From Candidatus Electrothrix rattekaaiensis (GTDB taxonomy: Bacteria > Desulfobacterota > Desulfobulbia > Desulfobulbales > Desulfobulbaceae), in assembly GCA_032595675.1 (NCBI GenBank), contig JAVQMD010000001.1, forward strand, positions 2,450,640 to 2,514,639: DNA of 64,000 nt, read 5' to 3'. The position numbers and the translations under genes were made by a program. Under the pieces are notes generated by a model, which was given only the letters and a program-made list of their open reading frames with translations, did not search any database and was not told the DNA's origin. Below, one piece after another: positions 53,714 through 62,068 of this stretch (position 1 is its first letter; the number at the start of each line of letters is the position of its first letter).

Positions 53714-54943
53714 ATGAATGCCACCACACGCAGAAATATAGCTACCAATGCATTATTCACCTTAATATTAATATCAACTCTATCGGTTACACAAACGATC
53801 TTTTTCCCGCCCTCTGCCCATGCAGCACTCTATTGGTACGCAGATGTACGGGATAAAGAAATATCACTTTGCTTCGCCGGTGACACAGTAACCTCCCGTC
53901 CTGACCGAGCACGGCAAATTGTCGATTACCTTCAACACTTTGAATGGGCTGCCAATATTAATTTTTTGACACTTGACGGCACAACCATCCGAGAGGCGGC
54001 TAGCCAAACTGGTGATATTCAAAAATTGGCCTGTCCGGGGGGCGACAATGAAAGTTACTATGACGGTGATATCCGAGTCGCCTTAATGGGTGGTACAAAT
54101 GTCAAAGTATCACCTGCCGATGATTTTGTTCCAGGTCTCGGCTGTACCGGGAAAATAGGGACAGCAAGTTGGTCAAATTCTCCCTCCGATCTCGAAACAC
54201 ATCGCTCCTGCCAATATAACCTGAAGCTCGGGGATGATGACCTTGATATGACGGTAGGAAGGCCAGGAGTTCCTAGCGGGACACCATGGTTGAACCATAC
54301 CCTGCACGAATTCGGGCACGCCCTTGGTCTCAGCCATGAGCATATCCGCATTGACGAAGATGCTCAATGTGTCCCTACTACTGCTGGTGGGTATCATGCA
54401 ACTAGCAGCGGTTACATTACGCCATATGATAAGAATTCAATTATGCATTATCGCTATTGGCCAGAAGACATTCCCGAATGCACTAATTTTATCGGTACCA
54501 ATTACAGCAATAACGGTCTTACATCATATGATAAATTGGCCTTACGGATTATGTACCCTGAGGATATTCGTGTAGCCAAATTCATTGGTAAAACTATCGT
54601 AAAATCAGATGAGCCCGTTGTTTTACGCTCAGCTCTAACCCAACAGGGCGCAACAAGCTTTGCGATCAACAACTTCCTATGGCAGGTGGATGGTAACACG
54701 GAGAGTACTACTGATACCTTGAATATCACATTCTCTACACCAGGTACTCACACGTTTCAATTCTCATACCAAGATTTCCTAGATCGTACTTATAATTACA
54801 ACGGAACAATCAAGGTATTAGATCCCACCGATTTTAACAACCAAATTTCAGCCATACAGTCGGCATTGCTGACAATGATGACATCTTCTCTTCCTGAGAA
54901 AAAAACTAGTTTAGCTGGCATACTCCTCTTGTTGCTGCATTGA
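53714..54943 (+). CDS. Secreted zinc metalloprotease (matrixin/astacin-like)
   Basis: A 409-aa protein with signal peptide (cleavage near SAHA, residue 37). The metzincin zinc motif HEFGHALGLSH (198-208) is followed by HEH and the Met-turn SIMHY (242-246), with His 201-type ligands as in M10/M12 peptidases. Paired cysteines flank the catalytic domain (LCFAG, LACPG, GLGCTG, SCQY, QCVP, PECTN). The rest (about 300-390) looks like a beta-sandwich, and the end TSLAGILLLLLH is hydrophobic. It probably degrades extracellular protein. It is in an operon with the small secreted protein. Confidence 0.88.
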   Translation: MNATTRRNIATNALFTLILISTLSVTQTIFFPPSAHAALYWYADVRDKEISLCFAGDTVTSRPDRARQIVDYLQHFEWAANINFLTLDGTTIREAASQTGDIQKLACPGGDNESYYDGDIRVALMGGTNVKVSPADDFVPGLGCTGKIGTASWSNSPSDLETHRSCQYNLKLGDDDLDMTVGRPGVPSGTPWLNHTLHEFGHALGLSHEHIRIDEDAQCVPTTAGGYHATSSGYITPYDKNSIMHYRYWPEDIPECTNFIGTNYSNNGLTSYDKLALRIMYPEDIRVAKFIGKTIVKSDEPVVLRSALTQQGATSFAINNFLWQVDGNTESTTDTLNITFSTPGTHTFQFSYQDFLDRTYNYNGTIKVLDPTDFNNQISAIQSALLTMMTSSLPEKKTSLAGILLLLLH

Positions 54944-55249
54944 TCCCTGATCAACAATTTCGATCAACCATTAACAGCATAAAATTTAATTTGGCAGAGT
55001 CTTCCACTCAAAAAAAGACTCTGCCAAGTTAACATATTGTTAAGATATAAAAAGTCATCACTCCATTCCAATCAGTTATTAAACCTGCCCAAGATTCACT
55101 AAATATTTCCCCCTCCCTCGTGAACAATATTCCAATCATACGCTTTTTTTGGTATCCTGCCCCCTTGACCACAGAAATTGACATTTACTCACAAGCCCGT
55201 AGCTTGGGCCTGAGGTGAAAAAACAACTTTTATCCCACGGAGAACAGGA
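54944..55249. other. Intergenic region with a perfect hairpin
   Basis: No gene is seen. Contains the hairpin at 54991-55027 and the leader of leuC. Confidence 0.55.
54991..55027. terminator. Perfect 13-bp hairpin after the protease gene
   Basis: TTGGCAGAGTCTT/AAGACTCTGCCAA with an 11-base loop. No T-tract follows on either strand, so it might be an RNA-stabilising hairpin rather than a classic terminator. Confidence 0.5.
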
Positions 55250-56536
55250 ATGGGACAAACCATAGCTGAAAAAATTTTCGCAGCCCATCTGCGCGATTCC
55301 CCCACACCGGAAAACATGGTCCTTGATATCGATGTGATCATGTGCCATGAAATCACCACCCCCATCGCCATCATGGATCTGGTGGACAAGGGTATGGACC
55401 GCGTGATTGACCAGAGCCGAATCAAAGCGGTTATTGATCATGTAACCCCGGCCAAGGATTCCAAGACCGCCACCCAGGCCAAGATCATGCGGGACTGGGC
55501 TAGGCGTCATGAGATTAAGGATTTCTTTGACGTGGGCCGCAACGGAGTTTGCCATGCCCTGTTCCCGGAAAAAGGCTTTATCCGCCCAGGCAACACTGTC
55601 ATCATGGGCGACTCCCACACCTGCACCCACGGGGCCTTTGGTGCCTTTGCTGCCGGTGTGGGCACCACAGACCTGGAGGTGGGTATCCTCAAAGGCGTCT
55701 GTGCCTTCCGTAAACCCAAAAGCATGAAGATCGAAGTTACCGGCACCCTGCCAACTGGTGTGTACGCCAAGGACGTGATCCTCAAGATCATCAAGCAACT
55801 CACTGTGAACGGGGCTACTGATATGGTCATGGAGTTCTGCGGCCCGGTGGTGGCGGAGATGAATATGTCCTCCCGGATGACCCTCTGTAATATGTCGGTG
55901 GAAGCCGGGGCGACCTCCGGGCTCTGCCTGCCGGACAAGGTAACGGCTGAATACCTCTGGCCTTTTATCTTGGAGGATTACGCCTCAATAGAGGCGGCTG
56001 TGGAGGCTTTCAGCACATGGCATTCTGATCCTGATGCTAAATATGCTAAGACCATGACGCTTGATGTGTCTGACCTCCGTCCTCAGGTGACCTATGATTA
56101 TAAGCCGGATAAGGTCAAGGATATTGATGAGCTGGTCGGTACCAAGATTGATCAGGTCTATATCGGCTCCTGTACCAACGGACGCATCGAAGATATCCGG
56201 GCGGCGGCCTCTATCCTGCGAGGACGCACCATTGCCGACTCGGTACGCGGTATCCTGACCCCGGCCACCCCGGCGATCTACTCCCAGGCCCTGGAAGAAG
56301 GATTGATCAAGATCTTCATGGATGCCGGATTCTGTGTGCTCAACCCTACATGCGGGGCCTGCCTCGGGATGAGCAGCGGCGTGCTGGCTGAGGGCGAATC
56401 CTGCGCCTCGACCACCAACCGGAACTTCAACGGACGTATGGGGAAAGGCGGCATGGTGCATCTGATGAGTCCGTTATCCGCCGCTGCTGCGGCGGTCACC
56501 GGAGAAATCACTGACCCGGCCCAGTTTATCAACTAA
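55250..56536 (+). CDS. leuC: 3-Isopropylmalate dehydratase large subunit (LeuC/HacA family)
   Basis: A 428-aa aconitase-family large subunit for isomerisation of 2- to 3-isopropylmalate. GQTIAEKIFAAHL at the N-terminus, VIMGDSHTCTHGAFGAFAAG, YIGSCTNGRIEDIR and LNPTCGACLGMSSG (Fe-S ligands C in SCTNG, TCGAC) are visible. At 428 aa it is the shorter HacA/archaeal-type form rather than the 470-aa enterobacterial form, so other hydroxyacid isomerisations (citramalate) cannot be excluded. ATG follows CGGAGAACAGGA. leuD follows 30 bases later. Confidence 0.93.
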   Translation: MGQTIAEKIFAAHLRDSPTPENMVLDIDVIMCHEITTPIAIMDLVDKGMDRVIDQSRIKAVIDHVTPAKDSKTATQAKIMRDWARRHEIKDFFDVGRNGVCHALFPEKGFIRPGNTVIMGDSHTCTHGAFGAFAAGVGTTDLEVGILKGVCAFRKPKSMKIEVTGTLPTGVYAKDVILKIIKQLTVNGATDMVMEFCGPVVAEMNMSSRMTLCNMSVEAGATSGLCLPDKVTAEYLWPFILEDYASIEAAVEAFSTWHSDPDAKYAKTMTLDVSDLRPQVTYDYKPDKVKDIDELVGTKIDQVYIGSCTNGRIEDIRAAASILRGRTIADSVRGILTPATPAIYSQALEEGLIKIFMDAGFCVLNPTCGACLGMSSGVLAEGESCASTTNRNFNGRMGKGGMVHLMSPLSAAAAAVTGEITDPAQFIN

Positions 56537-56566
56537 GCAGCCCAGCTAAAAGGAGCAACAAAGGAC

Positions 56567-57106
56567 ATGAAAGAATTCGGCGGTTCAGCCTTTTTTATAG
56601 ATAGAGACGATATCAATACGGACGAGATTATTCCGGCCAAATACCTCACCGAGATCACCAAGCGGGCCTTACAGCCTCACCTCTTGGAAGATTTGTTCCT
56701 GGACGGAAAGGAGTTCGACACCCAAGCGGAGAATTTCCAGCAGGCCTCTGTGCTGGTGACCCGCTCCAACTTTGGTTGCGGTTCCTCCCGTGAGCATGCG
56801 GTCTGGGCCTTGGAGGTCAATGACATCAACGTGGTCCTTGGTGAGAGCTTTGCCCGTATCTTTCGCCAGAATATGTTCAACTGCGGTATCCTGGCAGTGG
56901 AGCTGAGTAAGGCGGATATTGACCAGCTCTTTGCCCTGGCCCTGGGTGATGGTGCAATCAAGATCGGTATTGAACTGGACAAAGATACCGTGGTTGCTGA
57001 GAACGGTAAGGGAGAGAAGGTGGAGTGTAGCTTCTCCATGAATCCCTTTGATAAAGAGCTGGTGGCTGCTGGCGGTTGGTTGGCCTATGCGGATCAAAAG
57101 TATTGA
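56567..57106 (+). CDS. leuD: 3-Isopropylmalate dehydratase small subunit (LeuD/HacB family)
   Basis: A 179-aa swivel-domain subunit: GSAFFIDRDDINTDEIIPAK, TRSNFGCGSSREHAVWAL and GESFARIFRQNMFNCGIL. Length and start match the short HacB/archaeal form paired with the upstream large subunit. Together they form the enzyme of leucine biosynthesis. A strong terminator follows. Confidence 0.93.
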   Translation: MKEFGGSAFFIDRDDINTDEIIPAKYLTEITKRALQPHLLEDLFLDGKEFDTQAENFQQASVLVTRSNFGCGSSREHAVWALEVNDINVVLGESFARIFRQNMFNCGILAVELSKADIDQLFALALGDGAIKIGIELDKDTVVAENGKGEKVECSFSMNPFDKELVAAGGWLAYADQKY

Positions 57107-57170
57107 TTTTACGGACGGAGTCGACCTGCTGAGCAAATCGGAATCGGTACTGCCGATTCATTGAACAATA

Positions 57171-57212
57171 AGCGGAGGGAGAGCATTATGCTTTCTTTCC
57201 GCTTTTTTTATT
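57171..57212 (+). terminator. Rho-independent terminator of leuCD
   Basis: AGCGGAGGGAGAGCA/TGCTTTCTTTCCGCT (15-bp stem with three G-T pairs, loop TTA), then TTTTTTTATTTTT. Confidence 0.85.
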
Positions 57213-57363
57213 TTTGCCGCAAGTGTTCAACTTTCTCTTCAGTCAGCCCTTTCTTGTGAGTTGTCACGGTCACGGTTGAACGGTTGAACACATGAATCCT
57301 TCCATGCTGATCCGAAAAGAGGCGAAATAAGTTTCTCGGCACCGGTGAACAGGAAAAATCGTT

Positions 57364-57738
57364 TTATAAGCTCCCCAAAACGCCTCTATTCTTTTTCGCC
57401 TGCATTTTTTTAATTTTGACAAATCTTTTCCAAGAAACAGGTGCTCTGTAAATATAAAATCCGACATCCCAATACAATGCGTTTTTCTTTCTCCAACACG
57501 GCATGATCGTCAATTTATAGCATTCCGAAAGACGATTTCCCGAGACTATAATTACTGTTGGACTCTCTCTGTACGCAAATTTGCTCGGAACTCTTATTAA
57601 ACGCAACCCCTCCATGGAAACATCCCTAACAATTACAGGGGAATTAAGGGGAATATCAATAGTTTTTACAAGATATCCAGTTAATTCTACCCTTTCATTG
57701 TCTCGTTTTTCCGTTATTTTATTATCACGATATTTCAT
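57364..57738 (-). CDS. PilZ domain protein
   Basis: A 124-aa single-domain c-di-GMP receptor-like protein. The PilZ signature is visible as EKRDNERVELTG (R-x-x-x-R) near residue 11 and RDVSMEGLRLI (D-x-S-x-x-G). After the domain there is a basic tail (KKMQAKKNRGVLG). Target unknown; it may serve motility or polysaccharide control, together with the pili at 21.9 kb. Confidence 0.85.
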   Translation of the reverse strand: MKYRDNKITEKRDNERVELTGYLVKTIDIPLNSPVIVRDVSMEGLRLIRVPSKFAYRESPTVIIVSGNRLSECYKLTIMPCWRKKNALYWDVGFYIYRAPVSWKRFVKIKKMQAKKNRGVLGSL

Positions 57739-58157
57739 TTTAACCTAAATGCTTATAAGTTATGAAAATAGTACGTTACAGCCGACATTCGTCACGTCGT
57801 ATATGCAACATGTCGGTTACCATATTTATATAAATAATAATTTTAAATCCTCCAGTAAGTCAAATACAAATATAAGGATATGAATATTTATTGTTATCGG
57901 GAAAATGTATAAAAGAAGGCCCATCGGGGGGAGTAAGAAGGGGCATTTTGTATAACTGGTGCGAATCAGACCGTATCATTCCGTCGAGTGGACTCAGTCG
58001 GTCATTTTCTACAGCTTCTCACACCGTAAATCGTGACAAGAAGTGTACACCTGCTGAAAATTATAGGGTGGGGTTAAAGGTTCGGATCGGATCCCAGAGG
58101 CAGGGCAAAAAAAACCGGATCACGCGCTACGCACGGACCCGGCAAATTCAATTATCG
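57739..58157. other. Intergenic region between PilZ and two-CW genes
   Basis: An open frame from a TTG at 57891 (94 codons, Arg/Ser-rich) has no ribosome site or family and is not supported. Nothing else is recognised. Confidence 0.45.
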
Positions 58158-58436
58158 CTAAGGAAGAAGAAGTAACTCGCTGGACGCTTCGACCATCCTA
58201 TAAAAATCACACTCCACACATTTATTATACCCAGAGGCACAACATCCAGGAGCATCCTTCACATAATAGGCAGAAATCACGACCCAACAACAACGACCGC
58301 CATTTTTACCGTTATGGATACCGTTGGCTCTATCATCTGTTGCAGCAGGGCAAACTCCAAACAGGTCAACATTTTTCCCTCTCAACTCTCTGCCGCATTC
58401 CATAACTTCCCAACAGTTCAAATTTCCATTTTTCAT
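58158..58436 (-). CDS. Two-CW domain protein
   Basis: A 92-aa cysteine-rich protein of the two-CW type: NCWEVMECGRELRGK-NVDLFGVCPAAT, then NGGKNGGRCCWVV-like sequence and KCVECDFYRMV. Paired Cys-Trp units and the C-x-x-C-D-F-Y ending are typical. They occur in anaerobes as stand-alone proteins or fused to signalling domains; function is unclear, perhaps metal or redox sensing. ATG 58436 is preferred over 58448 because the conserved NCWEV motif starts near residue 6. Confidence 0.85.
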   Translation of the reverse strand: MKNGNLNCWEVMECGRELRGKNVDLFGVCPAATDDRANGIHNGKNGGRCCWVVISAYYVKDAPGCCASGYNKCVECDFYRMVEASSELLLLP

Positions 58437-58487
58437 GATACAAATCATTCAGAAAATGAATAATTATGCCTTCCATAAATACTGTTT

Positions 58488-58525
58488 AAATATTTATATA
58501 GCCATCAATATCAGTATAAATATTT
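58488..58525. promoter_or_regulatory. AT-rich inverted repeat upstream of the two-CW gene
   Basis: AAATATTTATA/TATAAATATTT, perfect 11-base dyad with a 16-base centre; could be an operator or a chance AT-rich repeat. Confidence 0.3.
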
Positions 58526-58660
58526 ATACCACTTCTGTAGCAAAAAAGCTCTTACTTTTTTGCTCAACATCATACCTACTCCGACACGTGATTCCCTCTT
58601 GACAATCCCCTGCCCCTCCCTTACGCTGAATATTTCTTGTTTTCCCGCATCACGCTAGGG

Positions 58661-59012
58661 TGGTGCGAAATCCTTTCGCAAGGCACAGGCCTTGGCTGAA
58701 GCGCATCAGGACAGGGAAACGGAGGCTGTTGCTTGGAATAATCTGGGATTTAAGTATCTAATACGCTGTGAAACGGAGCAGGCAGAAGAGATGTTCAGGA
58801 AAGCCCTAGCAGGCCATGAGGCATTGGGTAACAAAGAAGGTATGGCAATAAGTTATCACGGGCTGGCCAATATGTATGAATTCTGCGACGACGTAGAGCA
58901 GGCGATAGCCTTATGGAAGAAGAGGAAGAAGAGCCTCAGCCTCTATAAAGAGGTAGGGCATCTTCATGCCGAGAGAGTGCAACAATTTCTGGATGAATAC
59001 TCGGAGCTCTGA
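58661..59012 (+). pseudogene. 5'-truncated TPR protein remnant
   Basis: In frame from just after a TAG (58658-58660), the sequence reads KSFRKAQALAEAHQDRETEA, then AVAWNNLGFKYLIRCETEQAEEMFRKALAGHEAL and YHGLANMYEFCDDVEQAIAL: the last two to three tetratricopeptide repeats of a longer protein. No ATG start or ribosome site is present, and no upstream TPR repeats are seen, so it is likely a fragment. Confidence 0.6.
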
Positions 59013-59147
59013 TAGTTGCGATAAAAGGGGTCGAGTGAAATCACCCTTTCCTTTGTCTTTTCCCCTTTCGAAAAACGGGACAGATTTATTTTCGACAAAA
59101 CCTACATCAGATGACCAAAAACAAACCTATCCCCTTTTCCCGGACCA

Positions 59148-60167
59148 TCAGCCCTTCTTAAAATACTCCTCCGCCAGAGTAACTTCATCGCGAGACCCGA
59201 TAACCAAGGCCACCCGCTGGTGCAGATCCGTCGGCTCAATATCCAGGATACGACGTCCGTCATCGGTGATGGCCATGCCCCCGGCCTCTTCCGCAACCAG
59301 AGCAAGCGGAGCAGCCTCGTAGAGCAGACGCAGCTTTCCGTCCGGTTTATCCGTACTCTTTTTATCCCGAGGATACAGAAAGACACCGCCCTGAATCAGG
59401 TTGCGATGAAAATCAGCCACCAGCGAACCGATATAGCGCAGGCTGTAGGAGCGTTCTCCCTGCTCATCCATCTCTTTCAATTTGTCGATATAGGCAGTGG
59501 TGTCGTCATGCCAATACCGTGAGTAGGCCTCATTGACGCTATAATACTTTGCCTTCTCAGGGATAGTGATATCTGGATGGGAGAGAAAAAACTCGCCCAC
59601 GCTGGGATCAAGGGTAAAGCCATGCACGCCGTCACCGGACCCGGTGGTATAGACCAGAACCGTGCTGGAGCCGTAGATAACATAACCGGCTGCAACCTGT
59701 TCGCTTCCCTTTTGCAGCAGATCCGACATGTCGCCCTGCTTGCCCTCGCTTTTCCGGCGATGCACAGAAAAGATCGTGCCGATACTGACATTGACATCAA
59801 TATTGGAGGAACCGTCTAGGGGATCAAAGGCCAGGGTGTACTTGCCCTCGTAGCCATCCAGGACCGGAATCACCCCGTCATCCTCTTCTGATCCCATAAT
59901 ACAGATATAACCGCATTGCTCCATTCGTCGCTTGAGCGTTCGGTTGGCAAAGTCATCAAGCTTCTGCACCTCCTCACCCTGCACATTGGTCTTGCCCGAC
60001 TGCCCCAAAATACCGGCAAGACCGGCCATATTGACCTCGGCACTGATGATCTTTGCCGCCACAATAAGTTCATTGAGTAGGCCAGTGAGTTCCCCTGTTG
60101 CCTCTGGGTGCATCTGCTGGCTGTCCATGAGCTGCCTACTGACTGTAATACCTTTTCTTTTTGGCAT
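59148..60167 (-). CDS. fbp: Fructose-1,6-bisphosphatase class I
   Basis: A 339-aa FBPase. SGKTNVQGEEVQKLDDFANRT, SEEDDGV, FDPLDGSSNIDVNVSIGTIF (the metal and substrate site), YSLRYIGSLVADFHRNLIQGG and LYEAAPLALVAEEAGG are present. It removes the C1 phosphate of fructose-1,6-bisphosphate in gluconeogenesis. It lies 110 bases downstream of pepA on the same strand, with a palindromic repeat between them. Confidence 0.96.
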   Translation of the reverse strand: MPKRKGITVSRQLMDSQQMHPEATGELTGLLNELIVAAKIISAEVNMAGLAGILGQSGKTNVQGEEVQKLDDFANRTLKRRMEQCGYICIMGSEEDDGVIPVLDGYEGKYTLAFDPLDGSSNIDVNVSIGTIFSVHRRKSEGKQGDMSDLLQKGSEQVAAGYVIYGSSTVLVYTTGSGDGVHGFTLDPSVGEFFLSHPDITIPEKAKYYSVNEAYSRYWHDDTTAYIDKLKEMDEQGERSYSLRYIGSLVADFHRNLIQGGVFLYPRDKKSTDKPDGKLRLLYEAAPLALVAEEAGGMAITDDGRRILDIEPTDLHQRVALVIGSRDEVTLAEEYFKKG

Positions 60168-60217
60168 TTATATCTCCGTTACTGAGTCTCAGTATGTGTA
60201 TAATTTTTCATTTTTTC

Positions 60218-60270
60218 GCCCCTACCGGTTGATGAACGTATTTTCGGGCACGACACGCCGTGCCCCTACA
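60218..60270. repeat. Dispersed GTAGGGGC-type palindrome
   Basis: CGCCCCTACC then GGGCACGACACGCCGTGCCCCTAC; same family as the repeats at 3674, 19268 and 25046. It lies between pepA and fbp. Confidence 0.7.
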
Positions 60271-60276
60271 GCCCGA

Positions 60277-61827
60277 TCACCCTTCCTTCTTCTTCCCCTG
60301 CCAATGCCGGACAAGATCCACCAGAGTACGAACCGCGATCCCGGACGGCCCCTTGGGAATATAACTTTTCTCGGTAAAATTCCAGGCTGTCCCTGCAATG
60401 TCAAGATGGGCCCAGGGTGTCTCCCCGACAAACTCCTGAAGATAGGCCGCAGCGGTAATGCTGCCCCCGCCCTTGCCGCCGGTATTTTTGATATCAGCTA
60501 CCTGCGACTTAATCTGCTCGGAATATTCCGGCCCCAGCGGCAAACGCCAAAGAGGTTCCCCGGCGCGGTCTCCGGCAGACAGCAGCTGGCCTGCTAAACT
60601 GTCGTCCGTAGCCATCAGCCCGGTGCGGTGATGGCCCAACCCGACAATGACCGCTCCTGTCAGGGTTGCCAGATCAATCACCGCATCTGGTGCATATTTC
60701 TCAATACCGTAAGCCAAGGCATCAGCCAAAATGAGGCGACCTTCGGCATCGGTATTGATAATTTCCGAGGTCTTGCCGTTATAATGGGTGATGATATCAC
60801 CGGGCTTGAGCGCGGTGGAAGCAGGCAGATTTTCCGTGGACGGCACCAAAGCCACCACATTAATCCCCTTGGGCTGCTCCTGGGCAATGGCCTGCATGGC
60901 ACAGATAACTGCGGCCCCGCCGCACATATCATACTTCATGTCCTCCATCCCCAAACCAGGCTTGAGGCTGATACCACCAGAATCAAAGGTCAGTCCCTTA
61001 CCCACCAGCATCAGGGTTGGATCTGTTTTTTTACTGCCACCCTCATATTTCAAGATAACCAGCTTAGGTGGCAGAGCAGAGCCCTGATTCACTCCCAGGA
61101 TACCACCCATGCCCAGTTTTTTCATGGCATCTTTTTCAATAATCTCGCAGGAGAGCTTATGTTTCCGCGCTAATTTCTGGCCAAATTCAGCAAATTTTGC
61201 TGGCGGCCAGCCATTCCCCGGTTCATTGGCCATATCTCTGGCCCGACAGGCAGCAATGGCGGCCCTCTTGCCCAAGCTCATCCCCTCTTGCGCCGCCTTA
61301 GGATTGAGCGTACCAATCTGGAGGGAAAAGGCCTGTATCTCAGTCTTTTCGTCCTGATTTCCCTCCTGATCTTCGTTCTTGCTCTTGTACTTATCAAAAC
61401 GATAACTGCCCAAGATCAAGCCCTCGGTCAGGCATTCCGCGACCTCACTATCCTCCAATCCAGTCTTTTCGGGCAGGACAGCCATCAAGCTCTTGACCTT
61501 CAGGCCTGCTGCTTGCTGGACAGCTGTTCCGGCAGCCAATCTGATCTGCTCACGCAGGGCGTTGTTATTCGCCGCATCAGCCGCCTTCCCCAAACCAACC
61601 GCCAGTACCCGGTAGGCCGCAGTATTTTTTGCTATTGTTTCAGGATAAAACAAAAAGGTCTGCCCCTTCCTGCCTGTAAAATCGCCGCTCTTCCAGGCTT
61701 GTTTCAACTCTCTGCGTACCATCTTGGACGGGCACGGCACGGTCTTACCCTCGGTTTCTCGAATAAAATAGACCAGCAGATCTCCGCTGAACATCTCTGC
61801 TTCTTTCTGATTCAGCTCAAATATCAT
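60277..61827 (-). CDS. pepA: Leucyl aminopeptidase (M17)
   Basis: A 516-aa cytosolic metallopeptidase. GKGLTFDSGGISLKPG and NTDAEGRLILADAL carry the two-zinc ligands, with EQPKGINVVALVPSTENLPA and GGKGGGSITAAAYLQEF between and after. The N-terminal macrodomain-like part covers about residues 1-170 and includes an unusual Lys/Glu/Asp run (YKSKNEDQEGNQDEKTE) in a loop. It cleaves N-terminal residues from peptides. It is upstream of fbp on the same strand. Confidence 0.95.
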   Translation of the reverse strand: MIFELNQKEAEMFSGDLLVYFIRETEGKTVPCPSKMVRRELKQAWKSGDFTGRKGQTFLFYPETIAKNTAAYRVLAVGLGKAADAANNNALREQIRLAAGTAVQQAAGLKVKSLMAVLPEKTGLEDSEVAECLTEGLILGSYRFDKYKSKNEDQEGNQDEKTEIQAFSLQIGTLNPKAAQEGMSLGKRAAIAACRARDMANEPGNGWPPAKFAEFGQKLARKHKLSCEIIEKDAMKKLGMGGILGVNQGSALPPKLVILKYEGGSKKTDPTLMLVGKGLTFDSGGISLKPGLGMEDMKYDMCGGAAVICAMQAIAQEQPKGINVVALVPSTENLPASTALKPGDIITHYNGKTSEIINTDAEGRLILADALAYGIEKYAPDAVIDLATLTGAVIVGLGHHRTGLMATDDSLAGQLLSAGDRAGEPLWRLPLGPEYSEQIKSQVADIKNTGGKGGGSITAAAYLQEFVGETPWAHLDIAGTAWNFTEKSYIPKGPSGIAVRTLVDLVRHWQGKKKEG

Positions 61828-62068
61828 ATATGTTCCCCTTTATTTTATATCAATAAGTGACAGTGACAGGAACTCTCTTTCTAGCACAGCACCGCCCCTG
61901 TTTTCCAGTGTTTTTTCCGCTAATGGAGAACTCGCAGGCCTGCTCTTGCTCTGGGAGCAGGAAATCGGTTGACGGTATCCTTATCCGCACGTAACATACG
62001 GAACTTATCATAAACGAACCTATTCCATATGCAACCTCTAACAACAAGTTCCCCCTGCTCCCTCTGAC
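61828..62068. other. Divergent intergenic region between pepA and tolC-like 2
   Basis: Nothing specific is recognised in 241 bases. Confidence 0.4.

Noticed and set aside
57739-58157. A c-di-GMP riboswitch next to the PilZ gene
   Set aside because: I looked for the GEMM core and tetraloop pattern and did not find it.
57891-58175. 94-codon plus-strand frame
   Set aside because: TTG start, no ribosome site, no domain.
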